From Bacteroidales bacterium (GTDB taxonomy: Bacteria; Bacteroidota; Bacteroidia; Bacteroidales; G3-4614): 64,000 nucleotides of DNA. The notes below the pieces were generated by a model. The model was not told the origin of the DNA. It made no database searches and saw only the letters and a list, made by a program, of their open reading frames with translations. Position 1 is the stretch's first letter, and every line of letters starts with the position of its first letter. Location of the stretch: contig JAFYPQ010000042.1 in assembly GCA_017559955.1 (NCBI GenBank), forward strand, positions 1 through 64,000, given 5' to 3'. Made by a program: the position numbers and the translations under genes. Positions 36,288-45,984 of the stretch are shown here, piece after piece.

Positions 36288-36478
36288 CGAATAAGCGAGC
36301 AAAATAATATCAAACTTGTTTGAATATTTTTACAGCGAGCGAAAGTAAATTCGACGTTTACGTCAAATATACGAATAAGCGAGCAAAATAATATCAAACT
36401 TGTTTGAATATTTTTTACAGCGAGCGAAAGTAAATTCGACGTTTACGTCAAATATACGAATAAGCGAGCGAAAGTAAA
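36286..36478. repeat. 84-bp tandem repeat, 2.3 copies
   Basis: Copies start at 36286, 36370 and 36455, each beginning TACGAATAAGCGAGC. Copy 2 has one extra T, and copy 3 is internally deleted between two GCGAGC words. Each full unit holds the dyads TCAAACTTGTTTGA and GACGTTTACGTC. The array fills most of the 307-base gap between divergent miaB and the CoA-transferase gene. The remainder of the gap (36479-36552) is plain AT-rich leader. Confidence 0.9.
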
Positions 36479-36552
36479 TCGCAACATAAGTAAATTTTAC
36501 AATAAAATTAAAACAGTTTCTTATTGAGAAAATATAAAAATAAATATTTATT

Positions 36553-38031
36553 ATGGCATTTAAAGTAATAACAGCTCAAGAGGCAGCATCATATATTGGA
36601 AATGGTGCTAAAATAGGTTTTGGAGGTTTTACCGCTTCGGGAACACCCAAAGTAGTATCGGCTGCATTGGCAGAAAAAGCAGAAGCAGAACACCAAGCCG
36701 GACGTGAATTTAAAGTTTCGTTATATACCGGAGCATCATCGGGTGATATGCTTGATGGAGCTTTAGCCCGTGCAAAAGCAATAGATGCACGCACACCCTA
36801 TCAGTCAAACAAATCATCTCGTGAGGGAATAAACAAAAACGAAATACAATATTTCGATATGCACCTTTCACACTTGGCTCAAAATCTACGATATGGTTTT
36901 TATGGTAAGTTAGACTTTGCCATTGTTGAGGCGTGTAAAGTTTATGATGATGGTCGTATAATACCTTGTATGGGAGTAGGTATTGCTCCTACCGTATGCG
37001 ATTTGGCTGAGAAGGTAATTATAGAGCTAAATCATCATACACCTGAGGCAATAGAGGGATTTCATGACATATATCAACCAGCCGACCCTCCATATCGTAA
37101 AGAGATACCCGTTTATACTCCATCCGATAGAGTTGGAGTACCGTACATACAAATCGACCCATCTAAAATCATAGGTGTTGTAGAGAGCAATCTACCCGAT
37201 GGAGTGGCACCCTTTACTCCTGCCGATGAGACAACAAATAAAATTGGTGAGAACGTATGTAACTTCTTGGTATCGGAGTTGAAAGCGGGACGTATTCCTG
37301 CATCATTCTTACCAATACAATCAGGAGTGGGAAACATAGCAAATGCAGTGTTGGGTTCGCTTGGCTCAAATCCTGATATTCCACCTTTTGAAATGTACAC
37401 TGAAGTAGTACAAGACTCTGTTGTAGGTTTAATGAAGAGTGGAAAATGTAAATTTGCCAGCGGTTGTTCACTTACTGTAAGTGATGCTGTAATGGATGAA
37501 ATTATTGCCGATGTGGATTTCTTCCGTGACAAAATAGTTTTGCGTCCTCAAGAACTTTCGAACAATCCCGAGGTTGTACGACGAATGGGACTTATAACCA
37601 TAAATACGGCACTTGAAGCAGATATCTTCGGTAACATAAACTCAACTCACGTTACCGGAACCAAGATGATGAACGGTATTGGCGGGTCGGGCGACTTCAC
37701 TCGCAATGCATACCTTTCAATTTTTACTTGTCCCTCTGTTGCAAAAGGAGGAAAAATCAGTGCAATAGTACCAATGGTGTCGCACCTCGACCACAGCGAA
37801 CACTCGGTATCAGTTCTTATCACAGAACAAGGAGTTGCCGATTTGAGAGGAAAATCTCCCCGTCAAAGAGCCGAAGCTATTATTGAGAATTGTGCACACC
37901 CCACATATCGTCCGTTGTTGCGTAAATATCTTGAAATGGGAAGTGGTCATACACCTCATACTTTGTCGGCAGCATTCGCAATGCATACGGCGTTTAACGA
38001 AACAGGAGATATGAGTACAGCTGAGTTTTAA
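36553..38031 (+). CDS. acetyl/succinyl-CoA:carboxylate CoA-transferase
   Basis: A 492-residue acetyl-CoA hydrolase/transferase family protein (Cat1/ScpC type). Visible blocks are KIGFGGFTASGTPKVV near residue 20, the nucleotide loop PIQSGVGNIANAVLG near residue 256, the segment TKMMNGIGGSGDFTRNAYLSIF near residue 375, and SVLITEQGVADLRGKSPRQRA near residue 426. In Bacteroidales such enzymes move CoA between succinate and propionate or acetate in fermentation. The exact acyl pair is not readable. It is a single gene with its own terminator and a repeat array upstream. Confidence 0.88.
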   Translation: MAFKVITAQEAASYIGNGAKIGFGGFTASGTPKVVSAALAEKAEAEHQAGREFKVSLYTGASSGDMLDGALARAKAIDARTPYQSNKSSREGINKNEIQYFDMHLSHLAQNLRYGFYGKLDFAIVEACKVYDDGRIIPCMGVGIAPTVCDLAEKVIIELNHHTPEAIEGFHDIYQPADPPYRKEIPVYTPSDRVGVPYIQIDPSKIIGVVESNLPDGVAPFTPADETTNKIGENVCNFLVSELKAGRIPASFLPIQSGVGNIANAVLGSLGSNPDIPPFEMYTEVVQDSVVGLMKSGKCKFASGCSLTVSDAVMDEIIADVDFFRDKIVLRPQELSNNPEVVRRMGLITINTALEADIFGNINSTHVTGTKMMNGIGGSGDFTRNAYLSIFTCPSVAKGGKISAIVPMVSHLDHSEHSVSVLITEQGVADLRGKSPRQRAEAIIENCAHPTYRPLLRKYLEMGSGHTPHTLSAAFAMHTAFNETGDMSTAEF

Positions 38032-38081
38032 ATATAAATGCCTTCAATTTTGATAATGAATTAAGAGCTTGAATAAAAAAG

Positions 38082-38131
38082 AACTGACCCCAAAAGTTTA
38101 AACAAAAAACTTTGGGGTCAGTTATCTTTTT
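38082..38131 (+). terminator. terminator of the CoA-transferase gene
   Basis: A 17-bp stem with one bulged base (AACTGACCCCAAAAGTTT with AAACTTTGGGGTCAGTT) and a short A-rich loop, followed by ATCTTTTTATTTT. Confidence 0.85.
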
Positions 38132-38169
38132 ATTTTCAGTTAACTTTATAATATACCAAATCTATTTTT

Positions 38170-38904
38170 TTACTCTTTAACAACATCAGGCATTTCTCTA
38201 ATTTTCTTGTTTTCTCCCGAAATTTTCAAGTTACCTTTACAATATGCGGCACCCCTACCAATACTTCTAACAGAGATATCTTTATCGACGTGGCAACCAA
38301 TATCGCCTTTACCAAAAATTTTACAAACAACCTCATCGGCAACAAGGTTGTCAGCATCAATTTCTCCATTTCCTATAATAGAATATGTGGCCTTTTTAAC
38401 TTTACCGGCAAGAAGAATATCGCCATTACCCAAACCACGTTTGGCATAAACTTCGTCGTAAATAATATTTTTGCAACGTATTTGGCTTCTGTTTAAAACT
38501 TTAAGTTTTAGTTTACTACCCGACACTATACCTTCGGTTGTAAAGTTTGCTCCTACCGAGCAGTTAACTTGTGTAAGTTCTTTAGAATATACATACACCA
38601 TAATAACGCCATAATCCATCTTATATCCTCTTCCGTATCTGATACTTAATAGTCCGTTTTTAGATGTGAGGGATACGACGTTTTCTCCTTCGGGAGCATA
38701 TATTCTTACTTTACCAGCCTGACTTTCGCTTTGAGTATATACTACGTTAATACCATTTAATATACTAACCTCTTTAAAGTCGGCAATAGTTGTGTCGCTG
38801 TAAACATAGTTGTATTTTTTAGCCACAACCTCTTTTGCATTCACCTTTGCACTTGCAATAAAAATTGTAATTACTGCAAGAAATAGAATTTTAAATCTCT
38901 TCAT
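38170..38904 (-). CDS. head GIN domain protein (DUF2807)
   Basis: A 244-residue exported protein with a signal peptide of about 23 residues ending VNA. The GIN domain is a short right-handed beta solenoid starting at IADFKEVSILNGINVVYTQS (about residue 40) and repeating LNRSQIRCKNI, RGLGNGDILLAG and IGNGEIDADNL. Family members are secreted or periplasmic and of unknown function in Bacteroidota. Its first 14 bases overlap the end of dusB, implying translational coupling. Confidence 0.85.
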   Translation of the reverse strand: MKRFKILFLAVITIFIASAKVNAKEVVAKKYNYVYSDTTIADFKEVSILNGINVVYTQSESQAGKVRIYAPEGENVVSLTSKNGLLSIRYGRGYKMDYGVIMVYVYSKELTQVNCSVGANFTTEGIVSGSKLKLKVLNRSQIRCKNIIYDEVYAKRGLGNGDILLAGKVKKATYSIIGNGEIDADNLVADEVVCKIFGKGDIGCHVDKDISVRSIGRGAAYCKGNLKISGENKKIREMPDVVKE

Positions 38905-39898
38905 TTTCTATTGTATTAGTTAAATATTTCTCTTGTATAGTATCAAAAATAGAGTTGAGTTCATCCTCTTTCTCTGCTCTTAACATTGCAATTTTTATAT
39001 CACGGAAGTTAGGGATGCCTTTAAACAGCGTTGTAGCTGCAAGATGGCGACGAATGTGCAGTATTCCACGTCTCTCGTCCAATCGGGCAATACTTTCACG
39101 CATTTGGCGACGGAATACGTCCATCTTCTCTTCAACGGTTAAAGGCTTATAAGTATCGGGATTTGTCAAATAACCTTTAATATCTCTAAATATCCAGGGA
39201 GCACCAATAGCTCCTCTGCCAATCATAATAGCATCGGGATTATATTTGTCGAATCTCTCTTTTGCAATCTCTGCCGATGTAACATCTCCGTTACCTATTA
39301 TGGGTATCTTTATCTTAGGATTAGCTTTAACTCTGCCAATATAGTCCCAATCGGCTGAGCCGGTGTACATTTGACTGCGTGTACGTCCGTGTATCGAAAG
39401 AGCCGCAATTCCGCAATCTTGTAACTCTTCGGCAAGAGTTTCAATAATTTTAGAGTCGTGGTCCCATCCCAAACGAGTCTTTACCGTAACAGGAATATCA
39501 ACAGCCTCAACAACGGCACGGGTAATGGCAAGCATTTGAGGAATGTTTCGTAACATTCCTGCCCCGGCTCCTTTCCCTGCCACACGTTTAACAGGACATC
39601 CGAAGTTAATATCCAATATATCGGGGTTTGCCTCTTGGCATATCTTTGCGGCCTCAACCATTGGTTCAATCTCTCTGCCGTAAATTTGAATAACAACAGG
39701 TCGCTCTTCGTCGCTTATCGATAGCTTTGCCTCTGTTTTATTAACGTGTCGTATCAAAGCATCGGCAGAGACAAACTCGGTATAAACCATATCAGCACCA
39801 AACTCTTTGCACATAAGGCGAAACGATGCATCGGTTACACCCTCCATAGGAGCGAGAAAAAGGGGTTTATCGCCAAAGTCAAGTCTATCTATTTTCAT
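38891..39898 (-). CDS. dusB: tRNA-dihydrouridine synthase
   Basis: A 335-residue FMN enzyme reducing uridines in tRNA. Motifs are LAPMEGVTDASFRLMCKEFGADMVYTEF (residue 15 on), NFGCPVKRVAGKGAGAGML with the catalytic Cys near residue 100, IHGRTRSQMYTGSADWDYI near residue 175, and DAIMIGRGAIGAPWIF near residue 223. Assignment to the DusB class rests on overall similarity. It overlaps the GIN-domain gene downstream. Confidence 0.92.
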   Translation of the reverse strand: MKIDRLDFGDKPLFLAPMEGVTDASFRLMCKEFGADMVYTEFVSADALIRHVNKTEAKLSISDEERPVVIQIYGREIEPMVEAAKICQEANPDILDINFGCPVKRVAGKGAGAGMLRNIPQMLAITRAVVEAVDIPVTVKTRLGWDHDSKIIETLAEELQDCGIAALSIHGRTRSQMYTGSADWDYIGRVKANPKIKIPIIGNGDVTSAEIAKERFDKYNPDAIMIGRGAIGAPWIFRDIKGYLTNPDTYKPLTVEEKMDVFRRQMRESIARLDERRGILHIRRHLAATTLFKGIPNFRDIKIAMLRAEKEDELNSIFDTIQEKYLTNTIENEEI

Positions 39899-39954
39899 AA
39901 TCTTTCAACTCTTATCCGTTACTTTAGGAAGCTGTTTTTAAAATTTATCGTTTA

Positions 39955-40407
39955 TTACATAAAAAATTCGACGCCTTTAATCACACAAACATAGCGAATA
40001 AATTTACCTAACAGCATCGATATATTTGTTGTTAAAACGTTTGCCCGCATATATCCCAGAGCGACAATAATTAGTTCTCCCCAAATAGGCAGAAACGATA
40101 AAAACGCTACTACTGCACCCGGACCTTTTTGAACAAAACGTGTACCCTTATTAAGCTTTTCGGGCTTTATTTTAAGATATTTTTCTATCCAACTCAACTT
40201 TCCTAATCTACCCAGATAGTAACAGGTGGCACCACCCAATGAGTTTCCTATTGTTGCAACACTTAAAGCAATTGCGGTATCATAGCCAGCAGATACCAAA
40301 AATATCAGAACAGCCTCCGAACATAGGGGTAGAACCGTTCCCGAAATAAACGAGGCTATAAACAAACCTATATAACCCCATTCCGAAAATTGAGCTACAA
40401 TATCCAT
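39955..40407 (-). CDS. YqaA-like VTT/DedA-type membrane protein
   Basis: A 150-residue inner-membrane protein with about four helices. It carries the VTT-like features FISGTVLPLCSEAVLIFLVSAG near residue 20 and a glycine-rich loop NSLGGATCYYLGRLGK near residue 60. The family is related to DedA/SNARE-associated proteins, some of which flip undecaprenyl phosphate or phospholipids. No activity is proven for YqaA. It overlaps the upstream membrane-protein gene by 13 bases. Confidence 0.85.
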   Translation of the reverse strand: MDIVAQFSEWGYIGLFIASFISGTVLPLCSEAVLIFLVSAGYDTAIALSVATIGNSLGGATCYYLGRLGKLSWIEKYLKIKPEKLNKGTRFVQKGPGAVVAFLSFLPIWGELIIVALGYMRANVLTTNISMLLGKFIRYVCVIKGVEFFM

Positions 40408-41393
40408 ACAATATAAATGGTTATGTATGTTAATATTATAGCATAAAGAAATCTTAATTTTGCTTTACTCTTAATACTATTGAAGTAGTGAGCAACCAGC
40501 AATGCCGAAACACTATTGAAGATGGGCATATATGTTGCAATACTTAATGGGTTTATAACCATAAGCAGAGTTGTTGTTATCAATGCTGAATTTAAAAACA
40601 GGATGTATCGTTTAATAGATATCTTTTCGTGAGAGTCGGCATATATATTGGTTAAATTATATACCATTATCACAATAAGAATAGCCATAACATACACTAT
40701 GTCATATATAATGTTATTATCGATATACTTATAATCATTCAACATAATTACCGATTTCAGCCCTTCGCCAAAGTCGGCAAAATTAAAATTACCCCATCCC
40801 AAATACGACGTAGCCCACAATATAAACGTCGAAGTTGCAATTGCCAATATTGATGCGGCACCACTCTTAAAGGTTAGCATATTCAACTGTGCAAGACCAA
40901 TCCAAAAGAGAGGAATAAAGAAAATAATCTTATCCCACAATATGGCTGATACACACAAAATAAGAGTAATACCATATACTATTTTTTCTACTCTTTTTTT
41001 TCCGTAATTCTCAAACAGGTAGTATGTCGAAATAAGAAATGATATTGCCCCTAAAATACCTATGTTAAATGAAAGCAGAATATTGGGGTTACAACATTGC
41101 AACAAAAGAAAAAATAGTGTTGGAAAGAGAGAAAGCAGTATTGTAAGAGAGTATTTATTGGCAATGGTGGATATGGCGGCTGTAAGAATAGTCATCAAAC
41201 AAACATTTACAACAATGGCACTAATGGAGGAGTACCACTCTTGCGATAGTTGTAAATCAACCAAATTGCCAAACGGGGTTATTACGGGTGTAAAATATAT
41301 TGAGGCGATGGCTACAAGAGCCACCGCCGCAAATAAACAAATTATATGAGATACCAATGAAGTAGGTATCTTTATCACTCCATACTCTCTCAC
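40395..41393 (-). CDS. integral membrane protein of unknown function
   Basis: A 332-residue protein with roughly nine or ten hydrophobic helices spread over its length, short loops and no recognised motif. It has a single charged N-terminus (MREYGVIKIP) and no signal peptide cleavage site. It begins nine bases after purD on the minus strand and overlaps the YqaA-like gene, so all three are probably one transcript. I do not recognise the family. Confidence 0.7.
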   Translation of the reverse strand: MREYGVIKIPTSLVSHIICLFAAVALVAIASIYFTPVITPFGNLVDLQLSQEWYSSISAIVVNVCLMTILTAAISTIANKYSLTILLSLFPTLFFLLLQCCNPNILLSFNIGILGAISFLISTYYLFENYGKKRVEKIVYGITLILCVSAILWDKIIFFIPLFWIGLAQLNMLTFKSGAASILAIATSTFILWATSYLGWGNFNFADFGEGLKSVIMLNDYKYIDNNIIYDIVYVMAILIVIMVYNLTNIYADSHEKISIKRYILFLNSALITTTLLMVINPLSIATYMPIFNSVSALLVAHYFNSIKSKAKLRFLYAIILTYITIYIVWIL

Positions 41394-41401
41394 AGGTTTT
41401 T

Positions 41402-42673
41402 TTATTTTAAATCAAAACCAATATCTCTGCGATAATATTTCTTGTCGAATTCTATTTTTTGAGCATTTTCAAACGATTTAGCCAAAGCTTCATCTTTGCT
41501 GTTTCCGTATGAACTTACGGCAATAACCCTACCGCCCGAAGTAACTACTTTGCCATCTTTTAAAGCTGTACCTGCGTGGAATAGGATGCTATCTGTAATA
41601 CCCTCCAAACCTGTAATCTCTTTGCCTTTTTCGTAATCTCCCGGATAACCTCCCGATACTAACATAACGGTAACGGCATAGCGTGGGTCTATTTCAAGCG
41701 ATTTTTCGTTAAGTTTTCTCTCTGCTACTGCTTCAAACAACTCAACAAGGTCGGAAGCTATACGCAACATAACCGCCTCGGTTTCGGGGTCGCCCATACG
41801 TACGTTATACTCAATAACCATAGGCTCGTTTTCAACATTGATGAGTCCTAAAAATATAAAGCCTTTATATTCGATACCCTCTTTTTTAAGACCTTCAACG
41901 GTAGGGATAACAATACGCTCCTCAACCTTTTTCATAAATACCTCGTCGGCAAACGAAACGGGCGAAACTGCACCCATACCTCCGGTGTTTAAACCTGTAT
42001 CGCCTTCGCCAATACGTTTGTAGTCTTTTGCAACGGGCAATATTTTATAGTTTTCACCATCGGTTAAAACAAATACCGAACACTCTATACCCGATAAGAA
42101 CTCTTCGATTACCACAGTGCTGCTTGCCTCGCCAAACATTCCGTTAAGCATAGCCTTCAACTCCTCTTTTGCCTCCTCAATGTTATCGATGATAAGAACA
42201 CCTTTTCCGGCAGCCAAGCCGTCGGCTTTTAAAACGTAGGGAGCTTTAAGTGTTTTCAAGAATTCGACAGCCTCATCATACTCATTAGCAGTAAATTCTT
42301 TGTATGCGGCAGTAGGAATGTTTTGACGCATCATAAAAGCTTTTGCAAAAGCCTTGCTACCCTCAAGACGAGCACCCTCTTTTGAAGGACCTATAACTGG
42401 GATGTTTGCCAATTCGGGACTGTTTTTGAAATAGTCGTAAACACCTTTTACCAATGGATCTTCTGGGCCTACAACAACCATCTTAATATCGTTGGCAAGA
42501 ACAAACTCTTTAATGGCATTAAAGTCGTCTGCTTTAATAGCTACGTTTTCACCTACATTTGCAGTACCGGCATTACCGGGAGCAATAAACAACTTGTCGC
42601 ATTTTGCACTTTGAGTTATTTTCCATGCAAGGGCATTCTCTCTACCACCCGAACCTAATAAAAGGATATTCAT
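41402..42673 (-). CDS. purD: phosphoribosylamine-glycine ligase
   Basis: A 423-residue GAR synthetase (purine step 2), an ATP-grasp enzyme. Blocks are [16 protein letters not shown] (residues 4-19), [17 protein letters not shown] near residue 70, [13 protein letters not shown] near residue 146, [11 protein letters not shown] near residue 227, and [17 protein letters not shown] near residue 285. It is preceded by an exact consensus promoter. Confidence 0.96.
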   Translation of the reverse strand: MNILLLGSGGRENALAWKITQSAKCDKLFIAPGNAGTANVGENVAIKADDFNAIKEFVLANDIKMVVVGPEDPLVKGVYDYFKNSPELANIPVIGPSKEGARLEGSKAFAKAFMMRQNIPTAAYKEFTANEYDEAVEFLKTLKAPYVLKADGLAAGKGVLIIDNIEEAKEELKAMLNGMFGEASSTVVIEEFLSGIECSVFVLTDGENYKILPVAKDYKRIGEGDTGLNTGGMGAVSPVSFADEVFMKKVEERIVIPTVEGLKKEGIEYKGFIFLGLINVENEPMVIEYNVRMGDPETEAVMLRIASDLVELFEAVAERKLNEKSLEIDPRYAVTVMLVSGGYPGDYEKGKEITGLEGITDSILFHAGTALKDGKVVTSGGRVIAVSSYGNSKDEALAKSFENAQKIEFDKKYYRRDIGFDLK

Positions 42674-42735
42674 TTTTTACTATTTAATTATAATACAACA
42701 TCAAAAAAAGTAAGAACGTAGTTCTTATCACTGAT

Positions 42736-42767
42736 GCAAAGTTAGTTTAATTGTGCCAATTGACAAA
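42736..42767 (-). promoter_or_regulatory. Bacteroidota promoter of purD
   Basis: On the minus strand: TTTG (42764-42767), exactly 19 bases, then TAACTTTGC (42736-42744). This is a full match to TTTG-N19-TAnnTTTG, giving a leader of about 60 bases. I see no purine riboswitch-like fold in that leader. Together with the terminator at 42836 it accounts for the 308-base gap between purD and the sigma gene. Confidence 0.85.
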
Positions 42768-42835
42768 AAGAAAGCCGATTTTTAGCTGTTGTATATAAAA
42801 TTATACTGACATCTTTTGCTTATACTCAAACAAAA

Positions 42836-42880
42836 AATAGACAGGCTAATCCATCTTACGATTTTTTTAGCCTGTCTATT
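42836..42880 (-). terminator. terminator of the sigma factor gene
   Basis: A 14-bp stem AATAGACAGGCTAA with TTAGCCTGTCTATT. On the minus strand it is followed by a TTTTTTG run. Confidence 0.85.
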
Positions 42881-42981
42881 AGGTATAGTTTTTTTAAAAA
42901 TTCGCTAAAAGCAAAAACAGTTTTTTGAGAACAAATAAACTTAGTTAATAAAACACAAAGCAACTTCTTATGTGAAGTTAT

Positions 42982-43491
42982 TTATCTATAATCTTTTAGT
43001 AATTGTTGCAATCGTTGTCGTGCAAAAAAAATTCTGCTTTTTACAGTTCCGAGAGGTAGTTTCATATAGGTAGCAATCTCTTGATATTTATAACCTATAA
43101 CGTGCATCGAAAAAGGGACTCTGTATTCGGGAGGAAATGAGGCAATAGCTCTGTTAATCTCTTTTATGGTGTAGCTTCCTTCGGGAGTGTCAAAACCCGA
43201 TTCTTGCGGAAGATTTAGGTGATAAAGATCTTCTGTTTGGTCAATCATAGTTTGATTGCGAACAACTCTGCGATAGTTGTTAATGAATATGTTTCTCATA
43301 ATTGTAAACATCCAACCCTTAAAGTTTATGTTGTCGATGTACTTGTCTCGATTATCGAGAGCTTTCATTGTTGTATCTTGCAGTAGGTCTTTTGCCTCCT
43401 CTTTATCCGATGTGAGCATATAGGCAAAATTGTAAAGATTATCTTGAATTTTTAATAATCTCTCTTGAAACAAATCGACGTATTCATCCAT
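42982..43491 (-). CDS. ECF-type RNA polymerase sigma factor
   Basis: A 169-residue sigma-70 family protein with region 2 (LQDNLYNFAYMLTSDKEEAKDLLQDTTMKALDN, residues about 12-45) and region 4 (FPPEYRVPFSMHVIGYKYQEIATYMKLPLGTVKSRIFFARQRL, about 118-160). The ATG at 43491 gives MDEYVDLFQERLL, the usual N-terminus; an ATG at 43527 adds 12 unconserved residues. No anti-sigma or transmembrane gene is next to it. Its regulon is unknown. It has its own terminator. Confidence 0.88.
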   Translation of the reverse strand: MDEYVDLFQERLLKIQDNLYNFAYMLTSDKEEAKDLLQDTTMKALDNRDKYIDNINFKGWMFTIMRNIFINNYRRVVRNQTMIDQTEDLYHLNLPQESGFDTPEGSYTIKEINRAIASFPPEYRVPFSMHVIGYKYQEIATYMKLPLGTVKSRIFFARQRLQQLLKDYR

Positions 43492-43552
43492 TTTTAGTAG
43501 TTTTATTGTATTACTACTCAAAAACAAATTAGAAATGGATAAAGTTCATTAA

Positions 43553-43594
43553 TAAAAAATGTGCGAATATCAGAAACTCTCCAATATACGCACA
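43553..43594 (-). terminator. terminator of porZ
   Basis: On the minus strand, TGTGCGTATAT pairs with ATATTCGCACA (one mismatch), followed by TTTTTTATT. Confidence 0.85.
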
Positions 43595-43628
43595 ATAACA
43601 TTTATTCGTTTATTTATTTGGCTATGTT

Positions 43629-45974
43629 CTAATTAATAAATACAATTTTGGTTACAACACCCTCTTTGCCATCTTCTGACGATGCCCATACGTAATACAC
43701 ACCGCTTTTTACACGTTGTCCGTTTGTGGCATTACCGTCCCAAACAATTTGACCTCCTTTTGAGTATGCTTGGTATATCAGATTACCAACTGTATCGGTA
43801 ATTTTGACGAGCGAGTTAAACATCAGTCCGGTTATGGTTACTACTCCTGTATATTCGGGGCGAACAGGATTGGGGAACGCATAAATGTTTTCGTAACTTT
43901 CTTCCTCTTCTGTGGCTTCAGCTCTGAATGAGGCCAACCCCTTGTCGGTAGCAAAATATACCTCTCCGTTCTCTTGATTAATAGCTATGTCGTATATATT
44001 ATTTGAAGGAAGAAGAGAGTTCTCCATTGTAAAGTGTTGAATTGTTTCAAGTCCGTCGGGAGAGAGTAGAAATGCTCCATTGCCGTATGTTCCCAACCAC
44101 TTGCAGTTTGCTCCGTCGGTTCTTATTGCCCTTATTGTCTCGTCGTCGAGTAGAAGGTCGGCATTATTTGTTCCGTCGTTACGAGGTATTTTTACTCTTT
44201 GGCAAGTAAAGTTGCTGTTCATAAAATTATCGGGGCGTGATATTATTATGGGACCTCGGTCGGTTCCAATCCATAATTTGCCGTCTCTATCTTCGTTTAT
44301 GCAATAAAAGGTTGTGGCATCGATGGTTTTACCATCCTGATCGGTAAAGGTGCTGAATTGGCGAAACTTATCGTCCGAAGTTTTTTCAAGAGTTCCGTTT
44401 ATATTTAAAGCTATTACACACGATTTTGTGGGGTCTTGTGATACAAACCACTTTGCATTTGATTTTGTTGGATGTATCATACAGCTCTGATATTTTTGGT
44501 TTATCAATGGTGTTATATGGTCAAACACAACCCATTTGCCATCGTGCTTTAATATCAATACTCCTTGTTCTCGGCTGTAGCTTGTCATCCAAAGGTTTCT
44601 ATCTTCGTCGAATGACAAACTGCTAACCATGTTGGCATAGTTATTATCTGTTCCCACTATGGGGCTGTTCATATAGTTCCAATTCTCTTTATATTCGCCT
44701 TTTTCGAATTTGTATAAACCGTCATACCATGTTCCTACAAATGCAATCTCGTCGTTATCGGGGTGTATTGCCAATTTTGAGGGCAATATGAAATTATCCA
44801 CACCCGAAGGTTTGTCTTTGGGACTTGGTACATTATTGCCAATTATGTTGTGCCATTTGTAATCTTTCAAGTATGAGATATTGTTATTGGGTGCTGTTGC
44901 TCTCGTTTCATTATCGATACATATTCCAACAGGAATGCAATATAGCGTGCTTCCCGATATTGAAAGAGAGTAGGGTGTAGATACTGCCAATTTATCAGAA
45001 ATGGGTATGGTATCGTTTTTGCTAAACTCCTCACCTGTCATTTTATACGATGCAATGCCATTTTGGTTTAATAGCCAATATAGCGATTTCTTGTTATTGT
45101 TTGAGACACTTACCGGAGTGTAACCTATATATGAGAGTAGATTAATTTTATTAAGTTTAGTGCAATCAGGAGAAAATACCTCTATGGTTGTGTTTACGGT
45201 TCCGTAAGCGTATATCTCTCCCAAAGGGTTAACATCCAGCGAAGAGTATTTGCCGTATGCAACATTTTTGACCCCTTTGGCAGTGTTGTACGACCATATT
45301 TCTCCGGCTGTCTGAATCCATAGCACATCGCTTAAAGCAAGCAATGTTTTCGGATTTGTTGGAAACTTATATTTAATATCCCAATTGCCTATTTCATATG
45401 GTATATTATCCTCCGAACAGCTGCATAAATTTCGTTCAGAGTCAACCATAAAGTATCTATCCTCAAAGAAGGTGGCGTCTAAAATCTTTGTCTCTAACTC
45501 AAAACTGTTTTTAATCTCAAACTTTTTACTGTTTACGATTACAATTCCAAAATCGGTAGAGAGATATATTTCATCTCTTTCGGGCAAGAAATTAATGTTA
45601 TTTATTTTTTTGGAGGTTGTCGTTATGGCCTCCTTTATATATGGGATGTTATATGTTTCGTCTTTATATAAGATATCTACGTTGCTGTTTGCGTATGCAA
45701 TAACGAGCATATCTTTTATGACATCGTATTTTATCAATGTTATTTCGGTGTCGTACAGATAGTTATTTCTGTTTATCTCTGCAAGTTCGGCATACTCTTT
45801 ATCGTATGAATATAGATATCCGTCCGACAAAATATAAATACAATCTTTGCCCTCAATAACCTGTTGGGGTGCATCAAACGCAGAGTATGTCTGCCATTCA
45901 AACATTTCGCTTTGTGAAAATATGGGGCAGAGATATACCAAAAGAGATAATATTATTAGATAAACTCGTTTCAT
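43629..45974 (-). CDS. porZ: PorZ-like T9SS surface protein
   Basis: A 781-residue exported protein. The signal peptide ends SLLVYLCPIFSQS; two seven-bladed propellers follow (about residues 25-330 and 335-680, with Reg_prop motifs such as DRNLWMTSYSREQG, DGKLWIGTDRGPI and GEVYFATDKGLAS). The C-terminal sorting domain is YAFPNPVRPEYTGVVTI..DGNATNGQRVKSGVYYV. Length and layout match PorZ of Porphyromonas gingivalis, part of the attachment complex that delivers anionic LPS to the PorU sortase. The ATG at 45974 is ten bases after rdgB; an ATG at 45992 would overlap rdgB. Other T9SS genes are elsewhere. Confidence 0.88.
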   Translation of the reverse strand: MKRVYLIILSLLVYLCPIFSQSEMFEWQTYSAFDAPQQVIEGKDCIYILSDGYLYSYDKEYAELAEINRNNYLYDTEITLIKYDVIKDMLVIAYANSNVDILYKDETYNIPYIKEAITTTSKKINNINFLPERDEIYLSTDFGIVIVNSKKFEIKNSFELETKILDATFFEDRYFMVDSERNLCSCSEDNIPYEIGNWDIKYKFPTNPKTLLALSDVLWIQTAGEIWSYNTAKGVKNVAYGKYSSLDVNPLGEIYAYGTVNTTIEVFSPDCTKLNKINLLSYIGYTPVSVSNNNKKSLYWLLNQNGIASYKMTGEEFSKNDTIPISDKLAVSTPYSLSISGSTLYCIPVGICIDNETRATAPNNNISYLKDYKWHNIIGNNVPSPKDKPSGVDNFILPSKLAIHPDNDEIAFVGTWYDGLYKFEKGEYKENWNYMNSPIVGTDNNYANMVSSLSFDEDRNLWMTSYSREQGVLILKHDGKWVVFDHITPLINQKYQSCMIHPTKSNAKWFVSQDPTKSCVIALNINGTLEKTSDDKFRQFSTFTDQDGKTIDATTFYCINEDRDGKLWIGTDRGPIIISRPDNFMNSNFTCQRVKIPRNDGTNNADLLLDDETIRAIRTDGANCKWLGTYGNGAFLLSPDGLETIQHFTMENSLLPSNNIYDIAINQENGEVYFATDKGLASFRAEATEEEESYENIYAFPNPVRPEYTGVVTITGLMFNSLVKITDTVGNLIYQAYSKGGQIVWDGNATNGQRVKSGVYYVWASSEDGKEGVVTKIVFIN

Positions 45975-45984
45975 ACAAATTGAT

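Noticed and set aside
36197-36397. 66-codon minus-strand ORF over the repeats
   Set aside because: It is a product of the tandem repeat (internally repeated peptide ILFCSLIR) and overlaps the miaB 5' end and promoter.
36286-36478. Possible CRISPR array
   Set aside because: The 84-bp units are directly adjacent with no unique spacers, and no cas genes are present.
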